A stretch of 30,940 nucleotides of DNA, from positions 1 through 30,940 of the IMG/VR virus record IMGVR_UViG_3300032087_000391, one strand, 5' to 3'. The translations under genes were made by a program, and so were the position numbers. The notes beneath the pieces are model-generated. The model was given only the letters and a program-made list of their open reading frames with translations. It did no database searches and was not told the origin of the DNA. Shown piece after piece: positions 16,551-25,010 of the stretch (the first letter of the stretch is position 1; the number at the start of each line of letters is the position of its first letter). The DNA comes from a virus.

Positions 16551-18449
16551 TTATGTTAAGTCTACGATTTCACACACATCACCAGAGCAAGCCATAGTCT
16601 GCATTGCTACAGTGTTGTCTTCTTGTTCATACTCAGAAAGCTTAGACCAATCTATCTTTGCTGGCATAGAACTTAATAGTAACTCATACTCTTCCTTAGT
16701 GCAATCCTGATATGGAGCTTGCTGATAAGTATGATCAGAGTGTGGTAAGAATGATACACCTGACATCTCATCAAAGTGTTCAAACACAAATGCACCTACA
16801 GCTAACCACTCATTGTCACGAACTGAGATAGTCACACTAGGTTTATGTTCACACCAGTGTCGCTGATAGGTAAGCCACATCTCTAGTTGCTCAACAGCAC
16901 TCATATCATTACGTGTGATTGCACCTGCTGGTGACTTCTGAGGAAAGCTGAATACTGTAGTTGTGTCACCCTTAAAGACACAAGGCTCATTAGGAATACC
17001 TTGGTCAATCATAAATTTAGTTAAGGGATCTTTATTGTCACCACGTACAGTACGGATATAATATGGAGAGTGACGAGCATGGATGCCACTGCTGGAGTCA
17101 ACCAACTGCGAGACTGTTCCCGATGGTTTAACGCAGCTAATCGCAGCAGAGGGCGGTATGTCAAGACGACCAGCAAGTTCAGCATTAGTAGAAATGGCGA
17201 CATTCTTTAGGTGCTCCAATGTTTTATCTAAGCCTTGGTTCTTGTGTGTCATAAGGCGGTTATCCATGATGCCTGTTAATGACACTCCCAACAGTCTTTC
17301 CTCTTCTGTATTATTCTGCCACACTTTCCGCAAGTAGGGGAACTTAGTGTATGAGGATTGTATAGTTCCCAGAATTGTTGCAATACGTACCTTTCGCTCA
17401 AGGTCTTCAATAGTATCAGTAGCCCTGACTACAACTTCCGTAAGATTACAGAACTGATACGGTCTAAGTATGATTTCACTACACGGGTTAGTTCCAAAGT
17501 CATAGTTGGGATCTCGCCTATCATTCTTTGCAGCTTGTTTCTTAGATGCTTCACGATTAAATATGCCTCTTTCGCCTGACTTACTCTCAACTAAAGCAAG
17601 CCACTCACGCATAAACGTTTCCATGTTTGGCTTCTCAGTGTAAGCTACAGAGTTATTAGCTAAGGCACGGTGCGCTGTAGTTTCCCACCACTGTCCTGAC
17701 TTAGCGTGGCGCATACGATCATCACTGAGGTTGGACAGAGAGATCATAGCACTACGGCGTACACCACCAACAACTACGATCTGACCAATAAAACACATCA
17801 GGTCATGGCACTCTACGCTAGACAGCTTACGTCCCTGTGCATTCTTGAATGTCTGCACAGTAAAGTTAAACAACTCAACAAGAGGCGCTGGGCCTGATGC
17901 TCTACCGCCAAACGTTTTAAGTCTTGCACCTGCAGGACGTACCTTAGAGACATCCCATTGTGGGATCTCGCCAGCCCAGAGGAGTGCCAACAATTGTCTA
18001 AACGCCTTAGCCCATCCCTCCTTACTGTCCTTGACAACGATAGTGGTATCGCTCTGGAAGAGAGTAGGGATTTCAGGGAGCTTACTGATGTACTGCCTCT
18101 CAACACTGAAGCCAACACCAGTACCACAAAGCAAGATGAACATAGCCTCATCGAAGGACTTAGGGTCATCTACGGGTAGGTAGCTACAGTTATACCCTGC
18201 TGTGTTGTCCCTCTCTAAGGCTGGACCTGCAGTCATCATAGCTCTCATAGATGGCATGACTTCCAAGTTAAGTATGGCATCACGAATGCCGTTGACGTAT
18301 GTGTCATCCCCTAGCTTAGGGCGTACTACATTATCCATGTAGCGCTCAACTGTGTCGCTCCAAGACTCACGCCCTTTACCATCAAAATACTTTGCATACC
18401 GTGACTTGTGTATGAAAGACTGATAGTCTGTTGGTAAATAGTTATCCAT
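16551..18449 (-). CDS. Adenosylcobalamin-dependent (class II) ribonucleotide reductase (632 aa)
   Basis: It reduces ribonucleotides to deoxyribonucleotides for phage DNA synthesis, using host B12 cofactor. The sequence fits the monomeric class II type (Lactobacillus leichmannii RTPR family). Cys88 (YNCSY) and Cys334 (FCN) are the likely active-site redox pair. NPCSE at 321-325 gives the radical-bearing Cys323 and Glu325. PPSAAISCVKPSGTVSQL near 432-449 is the phosphate-binding region. Cys621 and Cys626 in ACSGDVCE form the C-terminal shuttle dithiol. The protein is shorter than RTPR (about 739 residues), as in many phages. Its start overlaps the MazG gene stop (TAATG), tying nucleotide clean-up and reduction into one translated unit. 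Confidence 0.93.
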   Translation of the reverse strand: MDNYLPTDYQSFIHKSRYAKYFDGKGRESWSDTVERYMDNVVRPKLGDDTYVNGIRDAILNLEVMPSMRAMMTAGPALERDNTAGYNCSYLPVDDPKSFDEAMFILLCGTGVGFSVERQYISKLPEIPTLFQSDTTIVVKDSKEGWAKAFRQLLALLWAGEIPQWDVSKVRPAGARLKTFGGRASGPAPLVELFNFTVQTFKNAQGRKLSSVECHDLMCFIGQIVVVGGVRRSAMISLSNLSDDRMRHAKSGQWWETTAHRALANNSVAYTEKPNMETFMREWLALVESKSGERGIFNREASKKQAAKNDRRDPNYDFGTNPCSEIILRPYQFCNLTEVVVRATDTIEDLERKVRIATILGTIQSSYTKFPYLRKVWQNNTEEERLLGVSLTGIMDNRLMTHKNQGLDKTLEHLKNVAISTNAELAGRLDIPPSAAISCVKPSGTVSQLVDSSSGIHARHSPYYIRTVRGDNKDPLTKFMIDQGIPNEPCVFKGDTTTVFSFPQKSPAGAITRNDMSAVEQLEMWLTYQRHWCEHKPSVTISVRDNEWLAVGAFVFEHFDEMSGVSFLPHSDHTYQQAPYQDCTKEEYELLLSSMPAKIDWSKLSEYEQEDNTVAMQTMACSGDVCEIVDLT

Positions 18450-18811
18450 TATCTTTTATCCCCACTTCCTTTTAATGTTCCTCTTTCTTTACGATCACGT
18501 AGCTTACTTATATTATTTTTAGCTACCTCTGATAGGTCTACATTCAAGTCACGACACAGTGCTGCAATGTACCACAAACAATCCCCTATCTCATCTGATA
18601 TACCTTCACGATCAAACTTACCATCACGTAAGATCTTCTTCACTTTGTTTGCTACTTCACCAGCTTCAGCAGCTAAGCCCAGCGCTGGGTAGATTACTTG
18701 ATGCTCTGTCTTATAGATGGCAGTAGCCGCAGCCATGTCTTGATACTCATTCATAAGGTAGTCTATATCATTGAAACGTTTGAATGCGTCTATATCTTCT
18801 TGAGTAATCAT
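18449..18811 (-). CDS. MazG-like nucleotide pyrophosphohydrolase (120 aa)
   Basis: It probably hydrolyses (d)NTPs or an alarmone-like nucleotide to monophosphate. The metal-binding signature is intact: Glu49-x-x-Glu52 (AAEAGEVANKVKK) and Glu74-x-x-Asp77 (SDEIGDCLWYIAALC) on paired helices of the all-alpha NTP-pyrophosphatase fold. ATG18811 is chosen over GTG18817 because AAAGGAG lies 8 bases from the ATG, and the upstream 57-aa gene ends there in an ATGA overlap. The true substrate cannot be read from sequence. Phage MazG proteins have been proposed to alter ppGpp or to clean nucleotide pools. Confidence 0.88.
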   Translation of the reverse strand: MITQEDIDAFKRFNDIDYLMNEYQDMAAATAIYKTEHQVIYPALGLAAEAGEVANKVKKILRDGKFDREGISDEIGDCLWYIAALCRDLNVDLSEVAKNNISKLRDRKERGTLKGSGDKR

Positions 18812-18981
18812 ACCCACTTCTCCTTTACTTGCAGCTTGTCAATAGCAATATCATCTATGTCATGAAATATATTTACAATATAATCATAGACATCTTCTTC
18901 GTGTGCATCTTCTACAGAGGATAAGATGTTGTTATCTTCATCTACTACCCCAACAAATGTAACACTAAACTTCTTCTTCAT
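18808..18981 (-). CDS. Small acidic hypothetical protein (57 aa)
   Basis: The gene fits exactly between its neighbours: ATG18981 overlaps the DUF3310 stop as ATGA, and its TGA overlaps the MazG start as ATGA. After a basic start (MKKKFSVTFVGVVDED) the product is acidic and mixed alpha/beta (VEDAHEEDVYDYIVNIFHDIDDIAIDKL). No motif is recognised. The double ATGA overlap is strong evidence that it is translated. Confidence 0.7.
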   Translation of the reverse strand: MKKKFSVTFVGVVDEDNNILSSVEDAHEEDVYDYIVNIFHDIDDIAIDKLQVKEKWV

Positions 18982-19211
18982 TTGTGCATCTCCACCCAGC
19001 GCTTACGCATTCTATTTAGATACCATATGGCTTTATCTATATCTTCCAAGCCGTTCTTGTATTCACATCTCCACATATACTTCAAAACATTTGCAGCCTG
19101 TGGAGCTATATAACCTGACATGTTTTCTGTCATAGCTTCTATAGCATCAATACACTCTATCTTTCCTTGATTGTAGTGTATAGGTTTATTAACAGGGTCT
19201 ATATTACTCAT
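18978..19211 (-). CDS. DUF3310 (SaV-like) protein (77 aa)
   Basis: The product carries the classical features of DUF3310: PIHYNQGKIECIDAIEAM at the N-terminus, and AANVLKYMWRCEYKNGLEDIDKAIWYLNRM in the second half. The family is widespread in phages, sometimes mislabelled nucleotide kinase, and its biochemical role is not settled. It sits in the nucleotide-metabolism block, with ATGA overlaps on both sides, in keeping with a role in replication or nucleotide supply. No signal peptide or membrane segment is present. Confidence 0.85.
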   Translation of the reverse strand: MSNIDPVNKPIHYNQGKIECIDAIEAMTENMSGYIAPQAANVLKYMWRCEYKNGLEDIDKAIWYLNRMRKRWVEMHK

Positions 19212-19540
19212 GCGTTACCTTCTGTCTTAGTCCAACGTGTTAGTCGTATTACGTTACCTTCTTTCTTGTAGCTATTATCTTCTTCTTCTGGTGTAAAGCC
19301 TAATAGACTATTACGAAGTTCTTCTACTGATTCAAACACTTCTTCAGAATCGTTCTCTTCGCACCATATCCAAAAGGCACCCATCATAGTCAGCATGTGG
19401 TGAGCATAAGCTAGTACCATATCGTCCATGTCGTTTGATTTATTTATTACTACCTTTGTGTCTATGTCTAGTGCGCCTGTTTCATTCATACTAGGTCTTA
19501 GTACAAGTGCTAACTCATCATCACCTAACAAGTACCTCAT
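19208..19540 (-). CDS. Hypothetical protein in the endonuclease-MazG operon (110 aa)
   Basis: ATGA overlaps join this gene to endonuclease I upstream and DUF3310 downstream. The N-terminal half is beta-like (YLLGDDELALVLRPSM, ALDIDTKVVIN). It is followed by a helix rich in Met/His (DDMVLAYAHHMLTMMGAFWIW) and an acidic stretch (EENDSEEVFESVEELRNSLLGF). The last 25 residues are basic. I recall similar short proteins with the LTMMGAF helix in marine podoviruses but know no function. Confidence 0.7.
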   Translation of the reverse strand: MRYLLGDDELALVLRPSMNETGALDIDTKVVINKSNDMDDMVLAYAHHMLTMMGAFWIWCEENDSEEVFESVEELRNSLLGFTPEEEDNSYKKEGNVIRLTRWTKTEGNA

Positions 19541-19968
19541 AGTTTATACTTCCTTTTGTTTGCTATAAGCTTTAAGTTACAAGCTTTACCTGGTTCCTGT
19601 AACCACTCAAGTGGTATTAACCTATGTGACCACAGAAAACCATTCTTATCACACCAATCACAGTATCTAGACTTAGCTCCTTTATATAGTTTAGCATTGG
19701 CATTACTAAAAACAAACCGTATGTCTAGCTTTGGATACTGCTTCTTTATTTCTAAGTGTTTCCTTCTATCGTCACTGCTAAATATACCCTTAGTTTCTAT
19801 AAAGATACCATTGTCCAACTCAAAGTCAGGGGTATAAGTTCTGTATCTAAGGTCAAGCCATTCTATTTTCAATAGCTCATACCTAACTTTCTTTTGTCTA
19901 CTCTTAAGAAAAGCAGCGGCCTCCTTTTCAAGACCACTGCGATAGTTTAGTCTGTGTCTACGTGGCAT
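19537..19968 (-). CDS. Endonuclease I, T7 gp3-like Holliday-junction resolvase (143 aa)
   Basis: It cleaves branched DNA (Holliday junctions and replication forks) and in T7 also helps to degrade host DNA. The similarity to T7 gp3 is clear by eye: RSGLEKE, YTPDFELDNGIFIETKG, SSDDRRKHLEIKKQYP, LDIRFVFSNANAKLYKG, LIPLEWLQEP. The catalytic residues of the PD-(D/E)xK fold are present: Glu14, Asp48, Glu58 and Lys60, matching T7 Glu20, Asp55, Glu65 and Lys67. Length is close to the 149 residues of gp3. ATG19968 overlaps the nuclease gene upstream by one base. Confidence 0.95.
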   Translation of the reverse strand: MPRRHRLNYRSGLEKEAAAFLKSRQKKVRYELLKIEWLDLRYRTYTPDFELDNGIFIETKGIFSSDDRRKHLEIKKQYPKLDIRFVFSNANAKLYKGAKSRYCDWCDKNGFLWSHRLIPLEWLQEPGKACNLKLIANKRKYKL

Positions 19969-20819
19969 TATGTTACCAGTATGTAGTCCACCATAGGTGG
20001 TTCTTTAGCCTTGGATACCTTTGAAGGTAAGGTCTGTAAAGTTTCCCAACACTTACGTTTGAATGGGCAGAACTTACATTCGTTTGGTAGCACAAGATTA
20101 CCACTCTTCTTCTTATAGTAGGACTCCTCCACAGGAGAGAAGCATCTTTTAAAAGGTGCATTGTTATTTAAGTTTGTAACTTTCTCTTGTACCTTGAGTA
20201 GAACTTCTGATACATTAACAGAAGAAGCATCGACATATTTAAACTCTCCATTAGCTTTGTTGACTACCCACCAGCCACCTACATCTTTGTTGGCAGCATG
20301 AGCGTAGCCTACTAGTTGTGCTACATAACCAAAGTCATCCTTCTCAGAAAGTTTTTCAAAGCTTTCAAACTTATTTTTATATGACCACGGTGAGGCAGAT
20401 TTAACATCGTCAATCTTACCATCCATTTCCATGTCTAGTTCACCATCAATCACATCACCAGTAGGTAGATCTAAAGATACTCTATAGTTATCCTTATACT
20501 CTACACCTGCAGCCGTAAGTAATCCTTTGAACACAGCCTCTACAATATCGCCAAGGATCATGTTCATCAGGAAGAAGGGTGGCAAGGGTTCTCTATCATC
20601 AGGGTCATTCTTTTCAAACCAGAGTTGGCAAGAGGGCTTACCTATGTTAGACATGCGTAACTTAAAGTCACCTCTACCTTCACCACTAAACTGTTTCAAG
20701 AATGCAGCCTTAACGTCAGAGGCAACCTTGTCGGCTACCTCCTCAGTTACAGTTGTGTTACCCTTCAAAGCCTCAGACATAAAGCCTAAAAGCTTTAGTT
20801 CAACGGGATGATCAGGCAT
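19968..20819 (-). CDS. RecB/Cas4-like PD-(D/E)xK nuclease with predicted Fe-S cluster (283 aa)
   Basis: It is probably a 5'-3' or bidirectional DNA exonuclease working in recombination, end processing or host DNA breakdown. The nuclease core is seen in order: Glu94 in the GDIVEAVF helix, Asp129 in DGELD, Asp138-x-Lys140 (DDVKSAS), and Gln168 with Tyr172 (AQLVGYAHA), the RecB-family Q-x3-Y motif. Cys64, Cys248, Cys251 and Cys257 (CKFCPFKRKC) have the one-plus-three spacing of the 4Fe-4S clamp in Cas4 and AddB. A TTG start at 20834 is possible, but ATG20819, inside an 8-base overlap with the upstream gene, is more likely. It neighbours endonuclease I. Confidence 0.85.
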   Translation of the reverse strand: MPDHPVELKLLGFMSEALKGNTTVTEEVADKVASDVKAAFLKQFSGEGRGDFKLRMSNIGKPSCQLWFEKNDPDDREPLPPFFLMNMILGDIVEAVFKGLLTAAGVEYKDNYRVSLDLPTGDVIDGELDMEMDGKIDDVKSASPWSYKNKFESFEKLSEKDDFGYVAQLVGYAHAANKDVGGWWVVNKANGEFKYVDASSVNVSEVLLKVQEKVTNLNNNAPFKRCFSPVEESYYKKKSGNLVLPNECKFCPFKRKCWETLQTLPSKVSKAKEPPMVDYILVT

Positions 20820-21687
20820 TCTCTTCTTCCTCAACGTGCATCATAACAGTATCAACTACAGTCTTGATGTCCTCATCTACTGTACCGTTTACTACTTCAT
20901 TATGAGCATCAATGATGATACCATTAGACCACTCAATGTACTCAACAAAGTCTTTAAGAGTGTCCTGATCCTCTATGGTAATTTCATGTGTGGCATTAGT
21001 CAAAGCTGATTTAATAACACCATAGGTGGCACCACTAGGGATAGACTTCTGGTCACCTGACAATAGTAGATCAGTCATAATAGACATTTGCTTTTTCTTT
21101 TGTAGCGATTTTAGTGAAGCCTCTATAGCCTTTATACTATCACGGTTCTTTAAGTCCATGACAAAAGGTATATCTTTTACCTCACCTTTTTCTTCTCCGT
21201 TCTCATCTAGAGATTGGAAGGTAGCAAGCCCCATTAACACCACTACCCTAGAAATGGTACGATACTCTGCTTTTGTTTCATCAGATAACTCATTCCAGTT
21301 TGGGATATAACCTGCAGGTCGTCCTAAGTTGTATCGCCCTGTGTTATCTTTAAGGTCTGACTTCAAATCAATACCAAGCACTGACTTCTCCATTACTTCC
21401 TTTTCAGAGTTCCAGCGTTGCCACTTCTCACGTTTAGCAAACAGTCTAATTGTTACTGTGTTGGCATACAGTGTAGTATCTTCATCAATATAAATAGAGA
21501 AGCTACCAACAGGTAATACTTCTGTCTTGATCTTCTTGCCGTTTACTTCTATCTCACCCATCTTTGGTATATGTATCTGTGTAATCCTGGCTAAGGAAGG
21601 TACACCTGTACTAGTGGAAGAGTATGTTACTCCCGTCAGTTCTTCTAGTGAACGTCCTGTATCTTCTACTATTGCTAAATTGCCCAT
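20812..21687 (-). CDS. Unassigned replication-region protein with acidic tail (291 aa)
   Basis: This is the first gene after the promoter at 21717-21745, with AAAGGA about 7 bases before ATG21687. The N-terminal half looks like a beta-rich domain (SLARITQIHIP, KTEVLPVGSFSIYIDEDTTLY, VTIRLFAKREKWQRWN). The C-terminal half is helical. The last residues are acidic (VMMHVEEEENA), reminiscent of the protein-contact tails of single-stranded DNA-binding proteins. Together with the neighbouring polymerase and nuclease this makes an SSB-like or annealing role worth testing, but no known family is recognised and I do not assign one. Homologues probably exist in HMO-2011-like phages. Confidence 0.7.
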   Translation of the reverse strand: MGNLAIVEDTGRSLEELTGVTYSSTSTGVPSLARITQIHIPKMGEIEVNGKKIKTEVLPVGSFSIYIDEDTTLYANTVTIRLFAKREKWQRWNSEKEVMEKSVLGIDLKSDLKDNTGRYNLGRPAGYIPNWNELSDETKAEYRTISRVVVLMGLATFQSLDENGEEKGEVKDIPFVMDLKNRDSIKAIEASLKSLQKKKQMSIMTDLLLSGDQKSIPSGATYGVIKSALTNATHEITIEDQDTLKDFVEYIEWSNGIIIDAHNEVVNGTVDEDIKTVVDTVMMHVEEEENA

Positions 21688-21716
21688 TCATTTTCCTTTC
21701 GAGCTAAAGAGTGCTA

Positions 21717-21745
21717 GTTATAGCACTAAACATCTACCGTGTCAA
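21717..21745 (-). promoter_or_regulatory. Near-consensus sigma70 promoter with palindrome, upstream of the nuclease/MazG/RNR block
   Basis: On the minus strand TTGACA (21745-21740), a 17-base spacer and TATAAC (21722-21717) make a strong host promoter. The -35 and spacer lie in the last codons of the polymerase gene. A perfect 7-bp inverted repeat, AGTGCTA (21710-21716) and TAGCACT (21721-21727) with a 4-base centre, covers the -10 box. This looks like an operator. No T-run follows, so it is not a terminator. Confidence 0.7.
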
Positions 21746-23771
21746 GCCAATTCTTACCTATCTTGGCCTCTAAAAGAAGAGGTACATTCATTATGACACC
21801 ATATGCCTCTTCAACTAGTCTATTTAAATCTTCATTAAGCGTATGTATTGTAGCAATAACATACTCTTTTTCTTCTGGGTGCACATCAACTACAATGGAG
21901 TCGTGTACTGAGTTGACAATGCAGGAGTTAAGCTTCTCTAGCCTTGCCTCTAATTCTATTAACACAAGAGGTACTACATCACCAGTTGCAAACCCTTGTA
22001 CGGGATAGTTCTTAAGCATAGTCAGGTGTGTCACTCTACCACTAGGCAACCTCTCAATGTCAGGGAAAGCGTATTGCCTACCACTTACGTTAGTAATCTT
22101 ATTAAAGCGTAGCGCTTCTTTAGTTAAAGCTTTGTGCCAATTAGCAATGCCTTCATATTTATTTACAAACTCCTCATAGTAAGCCCTCTCTGCCTTACTT
22201 CTGCCGTATCCAGTAGCGCCAAAGAGAGGGGCAAAGGTGTGCTCCTTAGCTTCTTGTCTAGTAGTGGGTTGCCCTGCATCACTAATAACTTTAGCTGTGT
22301 AACTGTGTACGTCAAAGCCTGTGGCAATCTCAGCCATAGCAACCTCATCCTGTGCAAGGAAAGCTGCGGTGCGAAACTCAAGCTGGGCAAAGTCAGCTTC
22401 CATAATCCATCCACCATCCCAGCGAGACACAAACACTTTCTTTACGGGGAATGTATTTCCTCTTGGCATGTTCTGCATGTTGGGATTTTTACCACTGAAC
22501 CTGCCAGTGGAGGTGACATGTTGTGTGAGTCCAACGTGTAGGAATCCATCTGGTTTAGTGTAACTGGTAATACCACCGACAAAACTGCTGAGATAACTAC
22601 TAATAGCAGAAAGTCTTTTAACATCTGTAAGAAATCTGATGGCAGATTCTTGATTATAGTTTTTGGCAGTTGATATAAGTACATCTAGATTATCCTTTCC
22701 TGTACTGAATCCATTAGCACTAGCCCATTTAACACTAGGAGGTTGGAACTTTAAACCTGCAACTTCTTTTATTTCAGTCAGTGTATAACCTCGTGTATCA
22801 CAATCCTTACATTTGTTTGGTCTGCTGTATAAGCTTCCATCCTTCCTTACTTTATGTACATATCCCTTACCCTTGCAGTCTTTGCATTGTGATGCAGTGG
22901 TTTTATATATCAGACTAGAGTTGTTATTTATGGCTGACTCAAAGTCTTCCTTTGTATTGACATGATCAAACAACCCATGCCAATCATTCTTCTCGTTTAC
23001 CTTTCTGCTAAAGATAACCTGAGACAATTGCTCTGGTGAGTTAAGATTTATAGGTGTATCACCCATAAGATCCCTAACCTGCTGCATCAAACGTGTTTCA
23101 ATGTCGGCCTTTTCTTTTTCAAACTCTTGACGCACTTCATCTAAGGCTGATCTATCCACCTTGATCCCAGACATGTACATTCTGGTGAGGGTTTTACAAG
23201 TACTGAAGGTAACTCTTCTACAGTTATAGAGGGAAGAGGCTTCAGCGGTTTTATAGTCTCTTTCTTGGCTGAGGAACAATTCCCTAGTGCTAGTAAGGTC
23301 AGCGTCAAGATACTCCCTAAGCTCATGTAAAGGTATTTCATTTGTGTTGTATCCTTTCTTGTAGTACTCCTTTAGTATGTCCTTCTTAGGTGACAAACCT
23401 CTACGATCTGCACATGACTCTAAGTCTAAAGGTTCTTTAACACCTCGTTGTAGTATATACTCTGAAAGCATAGTGTCATAGACTTCACCGTCATATTTGA
23501 AGCCACATTCCCATAGCCACATAAGATCATGCTTTGCATTGTGCATAATTAGTAGAGTTGTTTCATTTAAGATCTGTTGTATTACCTCTCTTCCATTACC
23601 AGATACATCTTTACGCTCATCATGTTCTAGTGTGATGATGTGTGTTTGCGCTGGGTCCTCCACGTTCTGCATACCTACTTGTACCAGATAGTTTCCTGGC
23701 TCAAAGGGGTCCATGTGAATAGCCTTATTTACTTTCTTAGATGTGTTCTCAACGTCAAGCACAAGCCTCAT
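21726..23771 (-). CDS. Family A DNA polymerase with inserted DnaJ-like zinc finger (HMO-2011 type, 681 aa)
   Basis: It replicates phage DNA with proofreading. The 3'-5' exonuclease motifs are Asp6/Glu8 (DVENT), Asn78/Asp82 (HNAKHDL) and Tyr154/Asp158 (YLDADLT). Residues 296-329 hold CKDCKGKGY and CKDCDTRGY, a four-Cys DnaJ-type zinc finger set between exonuclease and polymerase, as reported for SAR116 phage HMO-2011. The polymerase motifs are intact: TGRFSGKNPNMQNMPR (422-437), motif A DFAQLEFR (460-467), motif B with Arg505, Lys509 and Phe513 (the E. coli 762 position), and motif C VHDS with Asp624. The position equivalent to E. coli Tyr766 is Phe517. The start ATG23771 overlaps the helicase stop as ATGA, so helicase and polymerase are co-translated. 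Confidence 0.95.
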   Translation of the reverse strand: MRLVLDVENTSKKVNKAIHMDPFEPGNYLVQVGMQNVEDPAQTHIITLEHDERKDVSGNGREVIQQILNETTLLIMHNAKHDLMWLWECGFKYDGEVYDTMLSEYILQRGVKEPLDLESCADRRGLSPKKDILKEYYKKGYNTNEIPLHELREYLDADLTSTRELFLSQERDYKTAEASSLYNCRRVTFSTCKTLTRMYMSGIKVDRSALDEVRQEFEKEKADIETRLMQQVRDLMGDTPINLNSPEQLSQVIFSRKVNEKNDWHGLFDHVNTKEDFESAINNNSSLIYKTTASQCKDCKGKGYVHKVRKDGSLYSRPNKCKDCDTRGYTLTEIKEVAGLKFQPPSVKWASANGFSTGKDNLDVLISTAKNYNQESAIRFLTDVKRLSAISSYLSSFVGGITSYTKPDGFLHVGLTQHVTSTGRFSGKNPNMQNMPRGNTFPVKKVFVSRWDGGWIMEADFAQLEFRTAAFLAQDEVAMAEIATGFDVHSYTAKVISDAGQPTTRQEAKEHTFAPLFGATGYGRSKAERAYYEEFVNKYEGIANWHKALTKEALRFNKITNVSGRQYAFPDIERLPSGRVTHLTMLKNYPVQGFATGDVVPLVLIELEARLEKLNSCIVNSVHDSIVVDVHPEEKEYVIATIHTLNEDLNRLVEEAYGVIMNVPLLLEAKIGKNWLDTVDV

Positions 23772-24991
23772 GATGTATACAAACCTCTCTCATGATCTAA
23801 CTCACATGTTATTAAACCATGCCAGCCTGTAATCTTATTCTTAGCTACATTCAAGTTACGCACAGAGCTTTCCTCTTCTCCTTCTGCCTGTGGGTTCTTT
23901 GATAGTAGTATCATCAGGTCAGCTTCTGCTGCTTTACCTGTCTTACTACCTTCCATCATAGACATATCAACAACACGCTTACCTTCTGCATCAGCAGATA
24001 GCTGGGACATCCATACTACACAACACTTATACTTCTTTGCTATGTTTCTTGCGTGTATCGCTGCCTCTTTAAGATACACATCTGACTTATCACTTACCTT
24101 CTTGGCAAACTTATCACCCATGTCTAGCATAATTATGTCAGGGCTTTCACTCTTGGCAACCATCTCAACGTAGTCCATATCCATGCCACTACATTCTTTG
24201 AAGTCTATATTATCTTTGACCTCTGAATATCTTTTAGCTGCAAGCACAGGGTTCTCTGCAATCTCTTTAACAGTCATATCAGTTGCTGCAGATATGTAAC
24301 GTGCCACTACTCGTTCATAACTTTCCTCATTGAGTAGTGAAATACACTTAGCTCCCTGCCTTGCCCAACCATCAGGGCCAGCTACAATACTGGCGGCGAA
24401 GGATGTCTTACCTGTGTTGGGTCTTGCACCAACCACTAACAGGTGACCACCATTGACACCCTCCACTCGCCTACGTAAAGATGGAATGTTAAACTTCCAC
24501 TGCGTTTCAAGGGAGACTGCTTGAAGTATGTGGTCTAGTTCTTTATTCTCAAACTTTACACGTCTAGTTGGAGTGAAGTTATCTTCATACCTCTCCAACA
24601 ATTGCCTTAAGTCTTCTAGGTTTGTCTTAGTACCATTGACATAATCAAAGCCTAAGTTTGCTATCTTCTCTCCTACATACTGTTGAAACATACGTGACAC
24701 AGTTTGGTGTGCAATGTCCTGCTTAAGTGTTTCAGCCTTCTCTAACTTAGAAAAGATGTCAGCATATATTGCTTTGTTAGATGTGGTCATACTACTGTTC
24801 TGTATGTAAAACAAAGCTTGTAAATCTACTACAGATATATCGCCATCGTGCTCATCCATAGCAGAATCTAAAGCAGCTTTAATCTTTCTTGTATCCTTTG
24901 TGAATATTTCTTGTGGACATTTGCCACCTCTATTCTCCTCAAAGAACTCCCTGTTCATCAATGTTTTTATAAGGGATAGTTCCATCATCAT
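23768..24991 (-). CDS. DnaB-like replicative helicase (RecA-fold, 407 aa)
   Basis: It is probably the hexameric 5'-3' helicase that partners the polymerase encoded directly after it. The C-terminal RecA-like domain shows Walker A GARPNTGKT (188-196, Lys195), Glu222/Glu223 (LLNEES), Walker B with Asp290 (DIIMLDM), the sensor WMSQL with Gln330, and the loop MMEGSKTGKAAEADLMILL typical of DnaB/SF4 helicases. The N-terminal 140 residues are helical and unlike a primase: no zinc ribbon or Toprim is seen. Three ATG codons in a row open the gene, so the exact start among them is uncertain. The upstream sequence is purine-rich (AAAGAGAGAG). A second, T7-like helicase is encoded at 29041-30606. Confidence 0.88.
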   Translation of the reverse strand: MMMELSLIKTLMNREFFEENRGGKCPQEIFTKDTRKIKAALDSAMDEHDGDISVVDLQALFYIQNSSMTTSNKAIYADIFSKLEKAETLKQDIAHQTVSRMFQQYVGEKIANLGFDYVNGTKTNLEDLRQLLERYEDNFTPTRRVKFENKELDHILQAVSLETQWKFNIPSLRRRVEGVNGGHLLVVGARPNTGKTSFAASIVAGPDGWARQGAKCISLLNEESYERVVARYISAATDMTVKEIAENPVLAAKRYSEVKDNIDFKECSGMDMDYVEMVAKSESPDIIMLDMGDKFAKKVSDKSDVYLKEAAIHARNIAKKYKCCVVWMSQLSADAEGKRVVDMSMMEGSKTGKAAEADLMILLSKNPQAEGEEESSVRNLNVAKNKITGWHGLITCELDHERGLYTS

Positions 24992-25010
24992 GTGTCTCTC
25001 TCTTTGTTAA

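Noticed and set aside
17813-18183. Overlapping ORFs on both strands within the reductase gene
   Set aside because: Alternative frames of a strongly conserved reductase gene, with no family resemblance.
21710-21727. Hairpin after the polymerase gene as a terminator
   Set aside because: The stem is only 7 bp and lacks a T-run on the minus strand. It coincides with a -10 box, so an operator is the better reading.
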